Shown here piece by piece: positions 52,544-61,095 of a stretch of 64,000 nucleotides of DNA (positions within the stretch are counted from its first letter, which is position 1; each line of letters begins with the position of its first letter). Origin of the DNA: Flavobacterium sp. KACC 22761 (GTDB lineage: Bacteria > Bacteroidota > Bacteroidia > Flavobacteriales > Flavobacteriaceae); NCBI RefSeq assembly GCF_034058155.1, contig NZ_CP139148.1, positions 1,426,001-1,490,000 on the forward strand. The letters are read 5' to 3'. The position numbers were made by a program, and so were the translations under genes. The notes beneath the pieces were generated by a model. That model was not told where the DNA came from, did not search any database, and worked only from the letters and a program-made list of their open reading frames with translations.

Positions 52544-53536
52544 ATGTTCCCATTACAAAGAAACCGTCGTTTAAGAACCAATGAATCTATTCGTTCTTTA
52601 GTTCGTGAAACAAGCTTAAGTCCGCAAGATTTTATGCTTCCAATGTTTGTTGCCGAAGGAAAAGATGTAAAATCTGCCATTCCTTCAATGCCTGGAATTT
52701 ATCGCCATTCGCTAGATAACACAATCAAAGAAGTAAAAGAAGCTTGGAATTTAGGAATCAAAGCGGTGAATATTTACGTAAAAGTAAGCGACAATCTAAA
52801 AGACAATAAAGGAACAGAAGCCTGGAACAAAGACGGTTTGATGCAACAAACAATCCGCGCGATTAAAGATGCTGTACCGGAAATGATTGTAATGCCGGAT
52901 GTTGCTTTAGATCCGTATTCAATCTACGGTCACGACGGAATCATCGAAAATGGTCAATTAATCAACGACGCCACTGTTGACGCGCTAACCCGAATGAGTT
53001 TAAGCCACGCTGAAGCTGGTGCCGATTTTGTTGCGCCAAGCGACATGATGGACGGAAGGGTTTTGGCGATCAGAAAAGCGTTAGAGGAAAATGGTCACCA
53101 TAACGTGGGGATAATGAGTTACAGTGCCAAATATGCTTCGGCATTTTACGGACCGTTTCGTGATGCGTTGGATTCTGCTCCGGTAGATTCTCAAAATATC
53201 CCAAAAGATAAAAAGACCTATCAAATGGATTATGCGAACAGAATTGAAGGAATTCGTGAAGCATTATTAGACGTTGAAGAAGGTGCAGATATCGTAATGG
53301 TAAAACCAGGAATGGCTTATTTAGACATTGTTCGTGAGGTAAAAAATGCCGTTCACGTGCCCGTTGCGGTTTATCAAGTATCTGGTGAGTACGCAATGGT
53401 AAAGGCCGCAGCAGAAAAAGGGTGGTTGGATCATGACAAAATTATGATAGAGCAACTTTATTGCATTAAGCGTGCAGGAGCCAATATTATCTCAACTTAT
53501 TTTGCAAAAGAAGCAGCTGTAATTTTAAATAAATAA
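52544..53536 (+). CDS. hemB: porphobilinogen synthase without zinc cysteines (probable Mg type)
   Basis: The 330-residue enzyme joins two 5-aminolevulinate molecules. The two Schiff-base lysines are K196 (MSYSAKYASAF) and K254 (IVMVKPGMAY). The metal loop reads DVALDPYSIYGHDG (119-132), so the cysteines of the zinc-type enzyme are replaced by A and D. This loop is that of Mg-dependent enzymes, so the enzyme should be zinc-independent. The cytochrome c gene follows after two bases. Confidence 0.95.
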   Translation: MFPLQRNRRLRTNESIRSLVRETSLSPQDFMLPMFVAEGKDVKSAIPSMPGIYRHSLDNTIKEVKEAWNLGIKAVNIYVKVSDNLKDNKGTEAWNKDGLMQQTIRAIKDAVPEMIVMPDVALDPYSIYGHDGIIENGQLINDATVDALTRMSLSHAEAGADFVAPSDMMDGRVLAIRKALEENGHHNVGIMSYSAKYASAFYGPFRDALDSAPVDSQNIPKDKKTYQMDYANRIEGIREALLDVEEGADIVMVKPGMAYLDIVREVKNAVHVPVAVYQVSGEYAMVKAAAEKGWLDHDKIMIEQLYCIKRAGANIISTYFAKEAAVILNK

Positions 53537-53538
53537 TA

Positions 53539-53946
53539 ATGAAAAAAATAATATTCTTAATTGCCGTTTTAGCTTTTGCTTCATGTAAAAAAGAAAGTCA
53601 GGAATCATTTGGAAAATCAACAGAAAGCACCGAATCAGTTTCTGAAGGAGAATCGGCGAGAGCCAAAACACCAGAAGATTTAGGAAAAGAAATTTTTGAA
53701 GGAAGAGGCAATTGCACTTCTTGCCATCAGGTGGGGGAAAAAGTGATTGGACCAAGTATTCAGGAGATTGCTAAAACTTACAAAGACAAAAAAGGTGACA
53801 TTCCGACTTTCTTAAAAGGAAATGCAGAACCAATTGTTGACCCGAATCAGTTTGCAGTTATGCAGACTAACTTTGCGATAACAAAAGCAATGTCTGACGA
53901 AGAATTGAAAGCAATTGAAGCTTATATTTACAGCCATTTGAAATAA
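53539..53946 (+). CDS. lipoprotein monoheme cytochrome c
   Basis: The 135-residue product has a lipobox FASC (C16), a Ser/Glu-rich linker (SFGKSTESTESVSEGE) and one heme motif NCTSCH (C59, C62, H63). A likely methionine ligand lies in VMQTNF. It is a small electron carrier held on the periplasmic face of the membrane. It starts 2 bases after hemB, an attractive link between heme supply and a heme protein. It may serve a terminal oxidase; no oxidase gene is present here. Confidence 0.92.
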   Translation: MKKIIFLIAVLAFASCKKESQESFGKSTESTESVSEGESARAKTPEDLGKEIFEGRGNCTSCHQVGEKVIGPSIQEIAKTYKDKKGDIPTFLKGNAEPIVDPNQFAVMQTNFAITKAMSDEELKAIEAYIYSHLK

Positions 53947-53956
53947 TCTTCTTAAA

Positions 53957-54081
53957 TCCCAGAGGGAATTTATAGAACCTAATAATTGTTAGAAACAAAC
54001 CCCGTCCGAGTGAAATATCACTCCGCTGGAGCTTAATTTCATCATGTTTTTTTCAGCTATAAATATTATACTCCGCTGGAG
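53957..54081. repeat. REP-like palindromes CTCCGCTGGAG (two copies)
   Basis: ACTCCGCTGGAGCT occurs twice in the same orientation (cores 54021-54031 and 54071-54081, 50 bases apart) and is preceded by a TCCC-AGA-GGGA palindrome (53957-53967). They lie in the gap between a cytochrome and a convergent peptidase gene. ACTCC-TGAC-GGAGT at 7181-7194 is a relative. Confidence 0.75.
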
Positions 54082-54100
54082 CTTTAAATTTATAAAACAA

Positions 54101-54137
54101 AAAAGAGGCTGTCTCAAAAATTGAGACAGCCTCTTTT
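54101..54137. terminator. bidirectional terminator between cytochrome and peptidase genes
   Basis: A 17-base-pair stem (AAAAGAGGCTGTCTCAA and its complement) with loop AAA, and T and A runs at the ends. Confidence 0.9.
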
Positions 54138-54157
54138 TATATTATAAAATAAAAGAA

Positions 54158-56218
54158 TTACCAGATTTTAACTCTCTTTTCTGGTTCAACATACATTGCA
54201 TCACCTTTTTTGATTCCAAAAGCTTGGTAGAAAGAATCTAAGTTTTGGATTGGCACAACTGCTCTGTACATTCCTGGAGAGTGTGGATCCGTTTTAACTT
54301 GGCTTTTAATAGCCTCATCTCTAGCTTTTGTTCTCCAAACTGTTGCCCAAGAAATAAAGAAACGTTGCTCTGGAGTAAATCCGTCAATTAAGCCAGGATT
54401 TCCATGAGATTTCAAGTATAATTGCAAACCGTCATAAGCAGCATTTGTTCCACCTAAGTCACCGATATTTTCACCTAAAGTAAATTTACCATCAACGTGA
54501 ATTCCTGGCAATGGCTCTAAAGCACTATATTGAGCAGCAAGTTCTCCACCAAGAGCAGTAAATTGTTTTAAATCTTCAGGAGTCCACCAGTCAACTAGGT
54601 TTCCGTCAGCATTGTAACGAGCACCAGAATCATCAAATCCGTGAGAAATCTCGTGACCGATAACTGCTCCAATTCCACCGTAATTTACAGCAGCATCAGC
54701 TTGGTAATTATAAAATGGAGGCTGTAAAATTGCAGCTGGGAAAACAATCTCGTTGTAAGATGGGTTGAAATAAGCATTAACAGTTTGTGGAGACATTCCC
54801 CATCTTGTTTTATCTACAGGCTTTGAAAGATCAGCAAGATTGTCAGCATAAGCCCATTTTGAAATACTTTTCATATTATCAAAATATGTTCCGCCTTCCT
54901 TAACGTCTTTAAGCTCTAATTTTGAATAATCTTTCCATTTGTCCGGATATCCAATTTTAATCGTTAGTTTTTTTAATTTTTCAATAGCCTTAACTTTAGT
55001 TTCAGCAGACATCCAAGGCAACGCATTGATTCTGTTCTCATAAGCAAGCATAACATTAGCAATCATGTCTTTTGCTTTTTCTTTTGCTTCAGCAGGAAAT
55101 AATTTTTCTACATACAATTTTCCTAAAGCTTCTCCAGTTGCTCCGTTGATTACTTGCAAAGCAACTTCTTCACGCGGACGTTGTTTTAAAGCTCCAGTTA
55201 ATGTCTTTCCGTAAAAATCAAAGTTTGCGTTTTCAATTTCTGTAGTCAAAGTTGAAGCTGCTCTGTTTAATAATGACCATTTTAAGTACTCTTTCCAAGC
55301 TTCTACTTTCTTTTCCGTAAAAGTTTTTTCTAGAGCGATCATGTAACGAGGCTGTGCCACATTTACTGTATCTAATTTAGCCATTCCAATTCCTGCGAAA
55401 TATTTCTCCCATTGAATAGAAGGCGTATTCTTTTTCAAATCAGCAACAGCAGTTGGGTTGTATTGTTTTCTTCTGTCTCTTCTTTCAACACGGTCTAATC
55501 TTGGCGCAGACATTTCAACTTCTAGAGCCAAAATTTGTTTTGCACTTTCTTTTGCTTTAGCAGGAGACTCTCCGATGAATTGCATCATACGAGCAACATG
55601 TAATTCATATTTTTCACGTTTTTCTTTAGAATCTTTATCATCTGCATTATAGTAATCTTTATCAGATAGTCCTAAAGTACCTGGACTTAAACTCACAGTG
55701 TTTTTGTTACTGTTTTTAGCATCAGCACCAACATAAACTCCAAAGAAACCTGATCCGCCAGAAAGTTGCATTTCAGTGATATAATTTTGAAGATCGGCAA
55801 CATTTTTAATGGCATCGATTTTCTTCAAATAAGGTTGAAGCTGCGTAACGCCTCTTTTGTTTCTTCCAACAGTATCTAAGATAGTGTTGAACAAAGCAAT
55901 TGCTTTACCTTGATCCGTATTTGATTTATACTTCGGGTTTTTCGAAGCTTCTTTCAAAATAGCAAGAGAATTCTCGTCAGTTTTTTGACGCAATTCGTTA
56001 AAACTTCCCCATGAAGTTCTATCACTAGGAATTTCAGTTTTGTCTAGCCAAGCTCCGTTTACATAACGAAAAAAGTCCTGACCTGGACTTACTTTTGTAT
56101 CCATATTGGCAATATTGATACCTGGTTCTTTTGGTTTTGCACTTTGAGCTTGAACTGCAGTTAATGAAAACATTGCAGAAACTACACAAAACATTGGTTT
56201 AGTAAGCTTTTTAATCAT
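54158..56218 (-). CDS. M13 family zinc metallopeptidase (neprilysin/PepO-like)
   Basis: The 686-residue secreted peptidase has a signal peptide (MIKKLTKPMFCVVSAMFSLTAVQAQ), the zinc motif GHEISHGFDDSGARYN, the third ligand in ENIGDLGGTNAAYDG and the substrate-binding NAYFNPSYNEIVFPAAIL. The C-terminus ends with VEPEKRVKIW, near the family's canonical CxVW or xxVW end. It cuts peptides in the periplasm or outside the cell. It is monocistronic with its own -7 box. Confidence 0.95.
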   Translation of the reverse strand: MIKKLTKPMFCVVSAMFSLTAVQAQSAKPKEPGINIANMDTKVSPGQDFFRYVNGAWLDKTEIPSDRTSWGSFNELRQKTDENSLAILKEASKNPKYKSNTDQGKAIALFNTILDTVGRNKRGVTQLQPYLKKIDAIKNVADLQNYITEMQLSGGSGFFGVYVGADAKNSNKNTVSLSPGTLGLSDKDYYNADDKDSKEKREKYELHVARMMQFIGESPAKAKESAKQILALEVEMSAPRLDRVERRDRRKQYNPTAVADLKKNTPSIQWEKYFAGIGMAKLDTVNVAQPRYMIALEKTFTEKKVEAWKEYLKWSLLNRAASTLTTEIENANFDFYGKTLTGALKQRPREEVALQVINGATGEALGKLYVEKLFPAEAKEKAKDMIANVMLAYENRINALPWMSAETKVKAIEKLKKLTIKIGYPDKWKDYSKLELKDVKEGGTYFDNMKSISKWAYADNLADLSKPVDKTRWGMSPQTVNAYFNPSYNEIVFPAAILQPPFYNYQADAAVNYGGIGAVIGHEISHGFDDSGARYNADGNLVDWWTPEDLKQFTALGGELAAQYSALEPLPGIHVDGKFTLGENIGDLGGTNAAYDGLQLYLKSHGNPGLIDGFTPEQRFFISWATVWRTKARDEAIKSQVKTDPHSPGMYRAVVPIQNLDSFYQAFGIKKGDAMYVEPEKRVKIW

Positions 56219-56244
56219 TATAATTTATTGTTTTAGTATATATA

Positions 56245-56252
56245 CAAACATA
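56245..56252 (-). promoter_or_regulatory. -7 promoter box of the M13 peptidase gene
   Basis: Reads TATGTTTG on the minus strand, 26 bases before the ATG at 56218. The rest of the 278-base gap to the SCO gene is AT-rich and shows no gene or repeat. Confidence 0.45.
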
Positions 56253-56473
56253 TTGTTATTATTTTGAATGTTATGTTAAAATTCATCAATAATTAACAGT
56301 TTCTTTTCGAAGATATCCTTTTGAACGCCTTCAGTTAAACATTTGTCTAGACAACTATCTTTTTGTTACAAAAAAATTCGATAAATAATTCTAACCTGAA
56401 AAACAGATTATAATTTACCGTTTTCATTCTGTTAAAAAGCCGTTATAATTAAGACTTTAAAAAGCTGTTTTTG

Positions 56474-56481
56474 TATTTTTG
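56474..56481 (+). promoter_or_regulatory. -7 promoter box of the SCO gene
   Basis: TATTTTTG matches TAnnTTTG, 15 bases before the ATG at 56497. This makes the upstream TTG (56479), which lies in the box, an unlikely start. Confidence 0.5.
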
Positions 56482-56496
56482 CGCCAAATTATTTTT

Positions 56497-57162
56497 ATGA
56501 AATCGCTTCTTTATAAATACCGCAAATTCTTTATTGTTTTAATTCTATTTTCGGTTGTCACCATATCGTTATTTTATTCGGCTTTAAAACCTCAAAAAAC
56601 GCTTCCAATTTACAATCCTGCTGATGTCAATCCAGAACTTGTTGACAGTACGATTCAATACAAAAGCAAATACCACACCATTGCCGATTTTGCGTTTGTA
56701 AACCAAAATGGAGACACGATTACGCAAAAAAACTATGAAGGAAAAATTTATGTTGCCGATTTCTTCTTCACAACTTGCGGGTCTATTTGTCCAAAAATGA
56801 CAACTAATCTGGAAGATGTTCAAAAAGCAGTTTTGAATAATCCGAAAGTAATGTTGCTTTCGCACACCGTTTTTCCTGAAGTTGACAGTATTCCAGTTTT
56901 AAAAGCCTATGCCATTAAGCATCATGTTGTGGACAGCAAATGGAATTTGGTAACCGGCGACAAAAAAGAAATTTACACGATGGCAAGAAAATCGTATCTA
57001 GCTGTAAAATTAGGCCGTCCAGATCAGCTTTATGATATGGTTCATACCGAGAATTTTGTTTTGGTCGATCAAAAACGACGTGTCCGTGGTTTTTATGACG
57101 GAACAAATAAAGAAGAAATCAAACGTCTTTTGGAGGACATCGATTTCTTGTCAAAAGAGTAA
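56497..57162 (+). CDS. SCO family copper-handling protein (SCO1/SenC)
   Basis: The protein is 221 residues from the ATG at 56497. An N-terminal membrane anchor (about residues 12-30) is followed by a thioredoxin-like domain. The copper-binding pair lies in FFTTCGSICPKM (C94, C98), with the partner histidine in DMVHTENFVLVD. SCO proteins deliver copper to cytochrome oxidase or act in redox sensing. It is followed by feoA after a promoter, so it is separate. The role in oxidase assembly fits the cytochrome and heme genes nearby. Confidence 0.93.
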   Translation: MKSLLYKYRKFFIVLILFSVVTISLFYSALKPQKTLPIYNPADVNPELVDSTIQYKSKYHTIADFAFVNQNGDTITQKNYEGKIYVADFFFTTCGSICPKMTTNLEDVQKAVLNNPKVMLLSHTVFPEVDSIPVLKAYAIKHHVVDSKWNLVTGDKKEIYTMARKSYLAVKLGRPDQLYDMVHTENFVLVDQKRRVRGFYDGTNKEEIKRLLEDIDFLSKE

Positions 57163-57211
57163 AATCCTTTATTTTTAGAAAGATTTAGCATATTCAAGAG
57201 TGTTAAATGCC

Positions 57212-57240
57212 TTGAAATAAAGAATAATTGCCTACTTTTG
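57212..57240 (+). promoter_or_regulatory. promoter of the feoA-feoB operon
   Basis: TTG (57212-57214), 18 bases, then TACTTTTG (57233-57240). This is a good match to the Bacteroidota promoter pattern. No Fur-like box is visible in the 103-base gap. Confidence 0.65.
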
Positions 57241-57265
57241 CAATCTAAATTCAATCTAAATAAGC

Positions 57266-57505
57266 TTGCAAAATACAATTCACACTCTGAAAAAAGGCGA
57301 AAAAGCCATTATCAAAGATTTTGATATCGATCTTGTTCCTCTAAAATTATTAGAAATGGGTTGTTTGCCGGGCAGCTTGGTCGAATTAATTCAAATTGCT
57401 CCTTTTGGAGATCCTCTGTATCTTGACATTAACGGTTCGCATGTCGCGATTCGCATTGAAACTGCTCGTGAAATTGAAGTTGAACTTATCCAAAACAATT
57501 TGTAA
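57266..57505 (+). CDS. feoA: FeoA-type protein, TTG start
   Basis: This 79-residue SH3-like protein of ferrous iron uptake has the pattern TLKKGEKAIIKDFDIDLVPLKLLEMGCLPGSLVELIQIAPFGDPLYLDINGSHVAIRIETAREIEV. No ATG lies in frame, so TTG at 57266 is the start. The stop overlaps the feoB ATG by one base (TAATG), so the two are made together. It is thought to assist FeoB. Confidence 0.92.
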   Translation: MQNTIHTLKKGEKAIIKDFDIDLVPLKLLEMGCLPGSLVELIQIAPFGDPLYLDINGSHVAIRIETAREIEVELIQNNL

Positions 57506-59604
57506 TGAGTGTTCAAAACATTAATGTTGCCCTTATTGGGAATCCAAATACCGGAAAAACTTCCGTTTTCAATCAGCTTACAGGTTTAAATCAACAGGTT
57601 GGAAATTATCCGGGAATTACGGTGGAGAAAAAAATGGGGTTTTGCAAACTTCCCCATAACATTAAAGCCAATATTCTAGATTTGCCAGGAACGTATAGTT
57701 TGAATGCAAGTTCAATGGACGAAAGTGTTGTAATCGAACTTTTGCTCAACAAAAACGACAAATTATATCCAGATGTCGCAGTTGTAGTAACCGATGTTGA
57801 AAATCTGAAAAGAAATTTACTGATTTACACGCAAATAAAAGATCTTCAAATTCCGACGATTTTAGTCATTAACATGTCGGATCGCATGGAGCGAAAAGGA
57901 ATCTCGCTCGACATTCCGCTTTTGGAAGAAAAACTAAAAACTAAAATTGCTTTAGTCAGTTCAAGAAAAGGATTAGGAATTGAAGAATTAAAGGAATTAA
58001 TTGTTTCTTATAAAACAATTCCGAACGAACCTTGTTTAAATGCTTCAGTAATTGACGAAGAATACTTTAAGAAGCTGCAACACGCTTTTCCGAATCAATT
58101 ATTGTATAAATTATGGCTTGTGATCACGCAAGACGTGAATTTTTTGAATTTGGATCGAAATGAAATCAGAAGCACTTTCACAAAATCACATTCCGAATTA
58201 AAACGCTTGCAACAAAAGGAAACGATTAAACGTTACCAATTTATAAATGATGTTTTAAAAGAAGGCTTAAAAGTCGACGCCTCAATGGCGAATGACATCC
58301 GTGCAAAACTAGATCGCGTCTTGACGCATAAAGTTTGGGGTTATGCAATTTTCTTTGCCATATTATTTTTGATATTCCAATCTATTTTCAGCTGGTCAAC
58401 CATTCCGATGGATTTTATCGATAGCACATTTGCTTCGCTAAGCGCCTGGACTGCACAAGAATTGCCAAGCGGCATTTTGACCGATTTGCTTTCGCAGGGA
58501 ATTATTCCGGGAATTGGTGGCGTTATTATATTTATTCCGCAAATTGCCTTTTTATTTCTCTTTATTTCCATTTTGGAAGAAAGCGGTTATATGAGCCGAG
58601 TTGTTTTTTTAATGGATAAAATCATGCGCAAGTTTGGCCTTTCAGGAAAAAGCGTTGTGCCTTTAATTTCGGGAACGGCTTGTGCTATTCCGGCAATTAT
58701 GGCAACTCGAAATATTGAAAACTGGAAAGAACGCCTTATTACGATCTTGGTAACGCCACTAACGACTTGTTCGGCAAGATTACCCGTTTATGCAATCATT
58801 ATTTCGCTGGTTATTCCAAGTACACGTGTTTTTGGAGTATTGAATCTTCAAGGATTAACATTGATGTGTCTGTATGTTCTAGGATTTGGAACTGCAATTT
58901 TATCAGCTTATATTTTAAACAAAGTTTTAAAATTAGAGTCAAAAACGTATTTCGTGGTTGAAATGCCAAGTTATAAAATGCCACTTTTGAAAAATGTTGG
59001 AATCAATGTTGTCGAAAAAACGAAAGCTTTTGTTGTTGGAGCCGGAAAAATCATTTTAGCAATATCTGTTATTTTATGGTTTTTAGCTTCTTACGGCCCA
59101 GGAAAAAATTTCAACGAAGCCGAAACAATCGTTAAAGAAAGATTTGCCGACAAAACATTGACAGAAATTCAGTTTGAAAATGAAGTTGCTTCTCAAAAAC
59201 TTGAAAATTCCTATATCGGATTAATGGGAAGAGCGATCGAACCAGCAATTGAACCTTTAGGATACGATTGGAAAATCGGAATTGCCTTAATCAGTTCGTT
59301 TGCCGCGCGCGAAGTTTTTGTTGGAACACTTGCAACCATTTATAGCGTTGGCGATACAGATAATGAATCGACTATAAAAAGCAAAATGCAGGCCGAAATT
59401 CGGCCAGAAACCGGACAAAAAGTATTCAACTTTGCAACTGGAATTTCATTATTGCTCTTTTACGCTTTTGCAATGCAATGCGCCAGTACATTAGCAATCA
59501 CCAAAAAAGAAACCAATTCTTGGAAATGGCCAGCAATGCAACTTGTTTTTATGAGTTCGCTTGCTTATTTATCAGCATTAATTGCTTATCAATTCTTAAA
59601 ATAA
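57505..59604 (+). CDS. feoB: ferrous iron transporter FeoB
   Basis: The 699-residue protein has an N-terminal G domain with G1 GNPNTGKTS, G3 DLPGTYSL and G4 NMSD. The transmembrane part has two gate regions, with the conserved SGTACAIPAIMATR. It imports Fe(II) across the inner membrane, driven by nucleotide binding. The small Cys-rich protein gene follows after 5 bases. The length is a little shorter than in E. coli, as is usual in this phylum. Confidence 0.95.
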   Translation: MSVQNINVALIGNPNTGKTSVFNQLTGLNQQVGNYPGITVEKKMGFCKLPHNIKANILDLPGTYSLNASSMDESVVIELLLNKNDKLYPDVAVVVTDVENLKRNLLIYTQIKDLQIPTILVINMSDRMERKGISLDIPLLEEKLKTKIALVSSRKGLGIEELKELIVSYKTIPNEPCLNASVIDEEYFKKLQHAFPNQLLYKLWLVITQDVNFLNLDRNEIRSTFTKSHSELKRLQQKETIKRYQFINDVLKEGLKVDASMANDIRAKLDRVLTHKVWGYAIFFAILFLIFQSIFSWSTIPMDFIDSTFASLSAWTAQELPSGILTDLLSQGIIPGIGGVIIFIPQIAFLFLFISILEESGYMSRVVFLMDKIMRKFGLSGKSVVPLISGTACAIPAIMATRNIENWKERLITILVTPLTTCSARLPVYAIIISLVIPSTRVFGVLNLQGLTLMCLYVLGFGTAILSAYILNKVLKLESKTYFVVEMPSYKMPLLKNVGINVVEKTKAFVVGAGKIILAISVILWFLASYGPGKNFNEAETIVKERFADKTLTEIQFENEVASQKLENSYIGLMGRAIEPAIEPLGYDWKIGIALISSFAAREVFVGTLATIYSVGDTDNESTIKSKMQAEIRPETGQKVFNFATGISLLLFYAFAMQCASTLAITKKETNSWKWPAMQLVFMSSLAYLSALIAYQFLK

Positions 59605-59609
59605 AAATC

Positions 59610-59732
59610 ATGGTTCAGGAAATTATCGCTTTTGCCATATTAGGATTTGCCATTGGGTTTTTAATCAAAAAATTCTTTTGGAAATCAAAAAAGAAAAAAG
59701 ACTGTGGTGACGGAAACTGCGGTTGCAGTTGA
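59610..59732 (+). CDS. FeoB-associated Cys-rich membrane protein
   Basis: A 40-residue protein (MVQEIIAFAILGFAIGFLIK then KFFWKSKKKKDCGDGNCGCS): one membrane helix, a lysine-rich stretch and a CGDGNCGC tail. It belongs to the small Cys-rich proteins found next to feoB in Bacteroidota and probably helps metal transfer at the inner membrane. The start at 59610 is 5 bases past the feoB stop. The terminator at 59756 ends the operon. Confidence 0.85.
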   Translation: MVQEIIAFAILGFAIGFLIKKFFWKSKKKKDCGDGNCGCS

Positions 59733-59755
59733 TTTCGAAAAAAAACCATTAAAAT

Positions 59756-59807
59756 AAAGACAAAGCTTCACAGAGATTTTTCAATTTCTTAGTGAAGCTT
59801 TGTCTTT
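59756..59807 (+). terminator. terminator of the feo operon
   Basis: A 16-base-pair stem (AAAGACAAAGCTTCAC and its complement, 59756-59771 with 59792-59807) with a T run after it. Loop of 20 bases. Confidence 0.85.
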
Positions 59808-59910
59808 TTTGCCTTTAAACAAAACGTCCTTTTTTGATATTTAAAAAACTTTTAGTAGCCTAATATCAAGTTCAAAAGATGTTATTTTGCACAAACTCAA
59901 AATCCATAAA

Positions 59911-60036
59911 ATGATGACTGAAGAAGATAAATTCGAAATCGTAAGAGACAATAGAGTTGCCCGATTGTTATGGTTCTCTCTTGGTTTTTTATGCGCTTTT
60001 TTAATTACATACTTTGTAATGAAAAACAATCATTAG
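59911..60036 (+). CDS. 41-residue single-span membrane protein (hypothetical)
   Basis: The sequence begins MMTEEDKFEIVRDNRVARLL and continues with a hydrophobic helix of about 18 residues (LWFSLGFLCAFLITYFV), ending in MKNNH. An acidic start, a charged link and one membrane span are typical of small regulatory or structural membrane proteins. There is no known family. It is alone between the feo terminator and the hydrolase gene. A real gene is supported by the coherent layout and by the space it has; expression is not shown. Confidence 0.5.
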   Translation: MMTEEDKFEIVRDNRVARLLWFSLGFLCAFLITYFVMKNNH

Positions 60037-60085
60037 TTTTTTTCTGTGCAGTTTTAATTACATTTATGTTTTTAAAATATGCCAA

Positions 60086-61012
60086 ATGAAATCAAAAGTT
60101 CCTTTTCTGTTTTTGCTATTTCTTATTTTTATTCAAAGCGGAATCAGCCAAACTAAAACTGATGTAAAGCAAGAATCAAATAGCACTTTCATTACTTCAG
60201 ATGGAGTTTCGTTATTTTTGAAAGTTTCAGGAAAAGGCGAAGTCTGCATTTTTGTACACGGCGGTCCTGGCGCTTGGAGCAAATCATTTGAAGAATTTGG
60301 CGGAAATGTTCTAGAAGATCAGCTAAAAATGTGTTATTACGATCAAAGGGGATGCGGTCGATCTGGATCTTCGGTTGACAACAATTACAGCATGGACAGA
60401 ATGATTGATGATATCGAAGAAATTCGTGTGCATCTTAAAACCTCGAAAATATTTGTAATTGGACATTCGTTTGGAGGAATTCTAGCCACAAAATATGCCG
60501 AAAAATATACGCAACATGTAAAAGGCCTAATTCTACTGAATGCCACACTTGATATTAACGATTCGCTTCTGAATCAAATTGCTTTTATGGGCAAAACGCT
60601 AGGAGAAGATTTCTCAGTAAAAAACAAAGATTCCATATTAAACACCTTTTTTGAAGCCAAAACAAAAATCAAAAAAGCTGATTTGGATTATAAAATACTC
60701 TCTGATAACAGAACCACTGTCGAAAAACTAGACAGCATTGATAACAGCGAAAAAAGAAATTCGTCGTTTGCTCAGTATGCGCTTAGCGGCCCTTTATATT
60801 TTAGTGACTTCACCAAAGAAACGGCTTCAATCAAAGTTCCAACACTAATAATCTCCGGAACAAAAGACAATAACATTGGCCCGAATCATTATCGTTTGTT
60901 TAAATTTCCAAACCAAGAAGTCAAGATCATTGACGGCGGACATATTTTGTATTATGAACAAAATAAGGAGTTTAAAACCACGATTGAGAAATTCGTTCAG
61001 AAAGTCAAATAG
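60086..61012 (+). CDS. secreted alpha/beta hydrolase, proline-iminopeptidase-like
   Basis: The 308-residue protein has a signal peptide (MKSKVPFLFLLFLIFIQSGISQ). The oxyanion motif HGGPG (58-62) is that of S33 proline iminopeptidases. The nucleophile is S128 in GHSFGGIL, and the Asp and His are in SGTKDNNIG and GGHILYYEQ. It cuts peptides or esters outside the cytoplasm; the substrate is open. It is followed by a repeat and a convergent gene. Confidence 0.88.
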   Translation: MKSKVPFLFLLFLIFIQSGISQTKTDVKQESNSTFITSDGVSLFLKVSGKGEVCIFVHGGPGAWSKSFEEFGGNVLEDQLKMCYYDQRGCGRSGSSVDNNYSMDRMIDDIEEIRVHLKTSKIFVIGHSFGGILATKYAEKYTQHVKGLILLNATLDINDSLLNQIAFMGKTLGEDFSVKNKDSILNTFFEAKTKIKKADLDYKILSDNRTTVEKLDSIDNSEKRNSSFAQYALSGPLYFSDFTKETASIKVPTLIISGTKDNNIGPNHYRLFKFPNQEVKIIDGGHILYYEQNKEFKTTIEKFVQKVK

Positions 61013-61094
61013 GAGATCAAAGAAAAAAGATCAAAGATGAAAGACTGAATCTTAAATTTTACTGTGATTGAGACTGAAAACTGAGACTGAAAAC
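61013..61094. repeat. word-repeat region between convergent genes
   Basis: GATCAAAG words (61016-61043) and GAGACTGAAAACTGAGACTG (61070-61089), the latter a tandem of GAGACTGAAAAC. No clear partner arm or terminator hairpin. Confidence 0.5.
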
Positions 61095-61095
61095 C

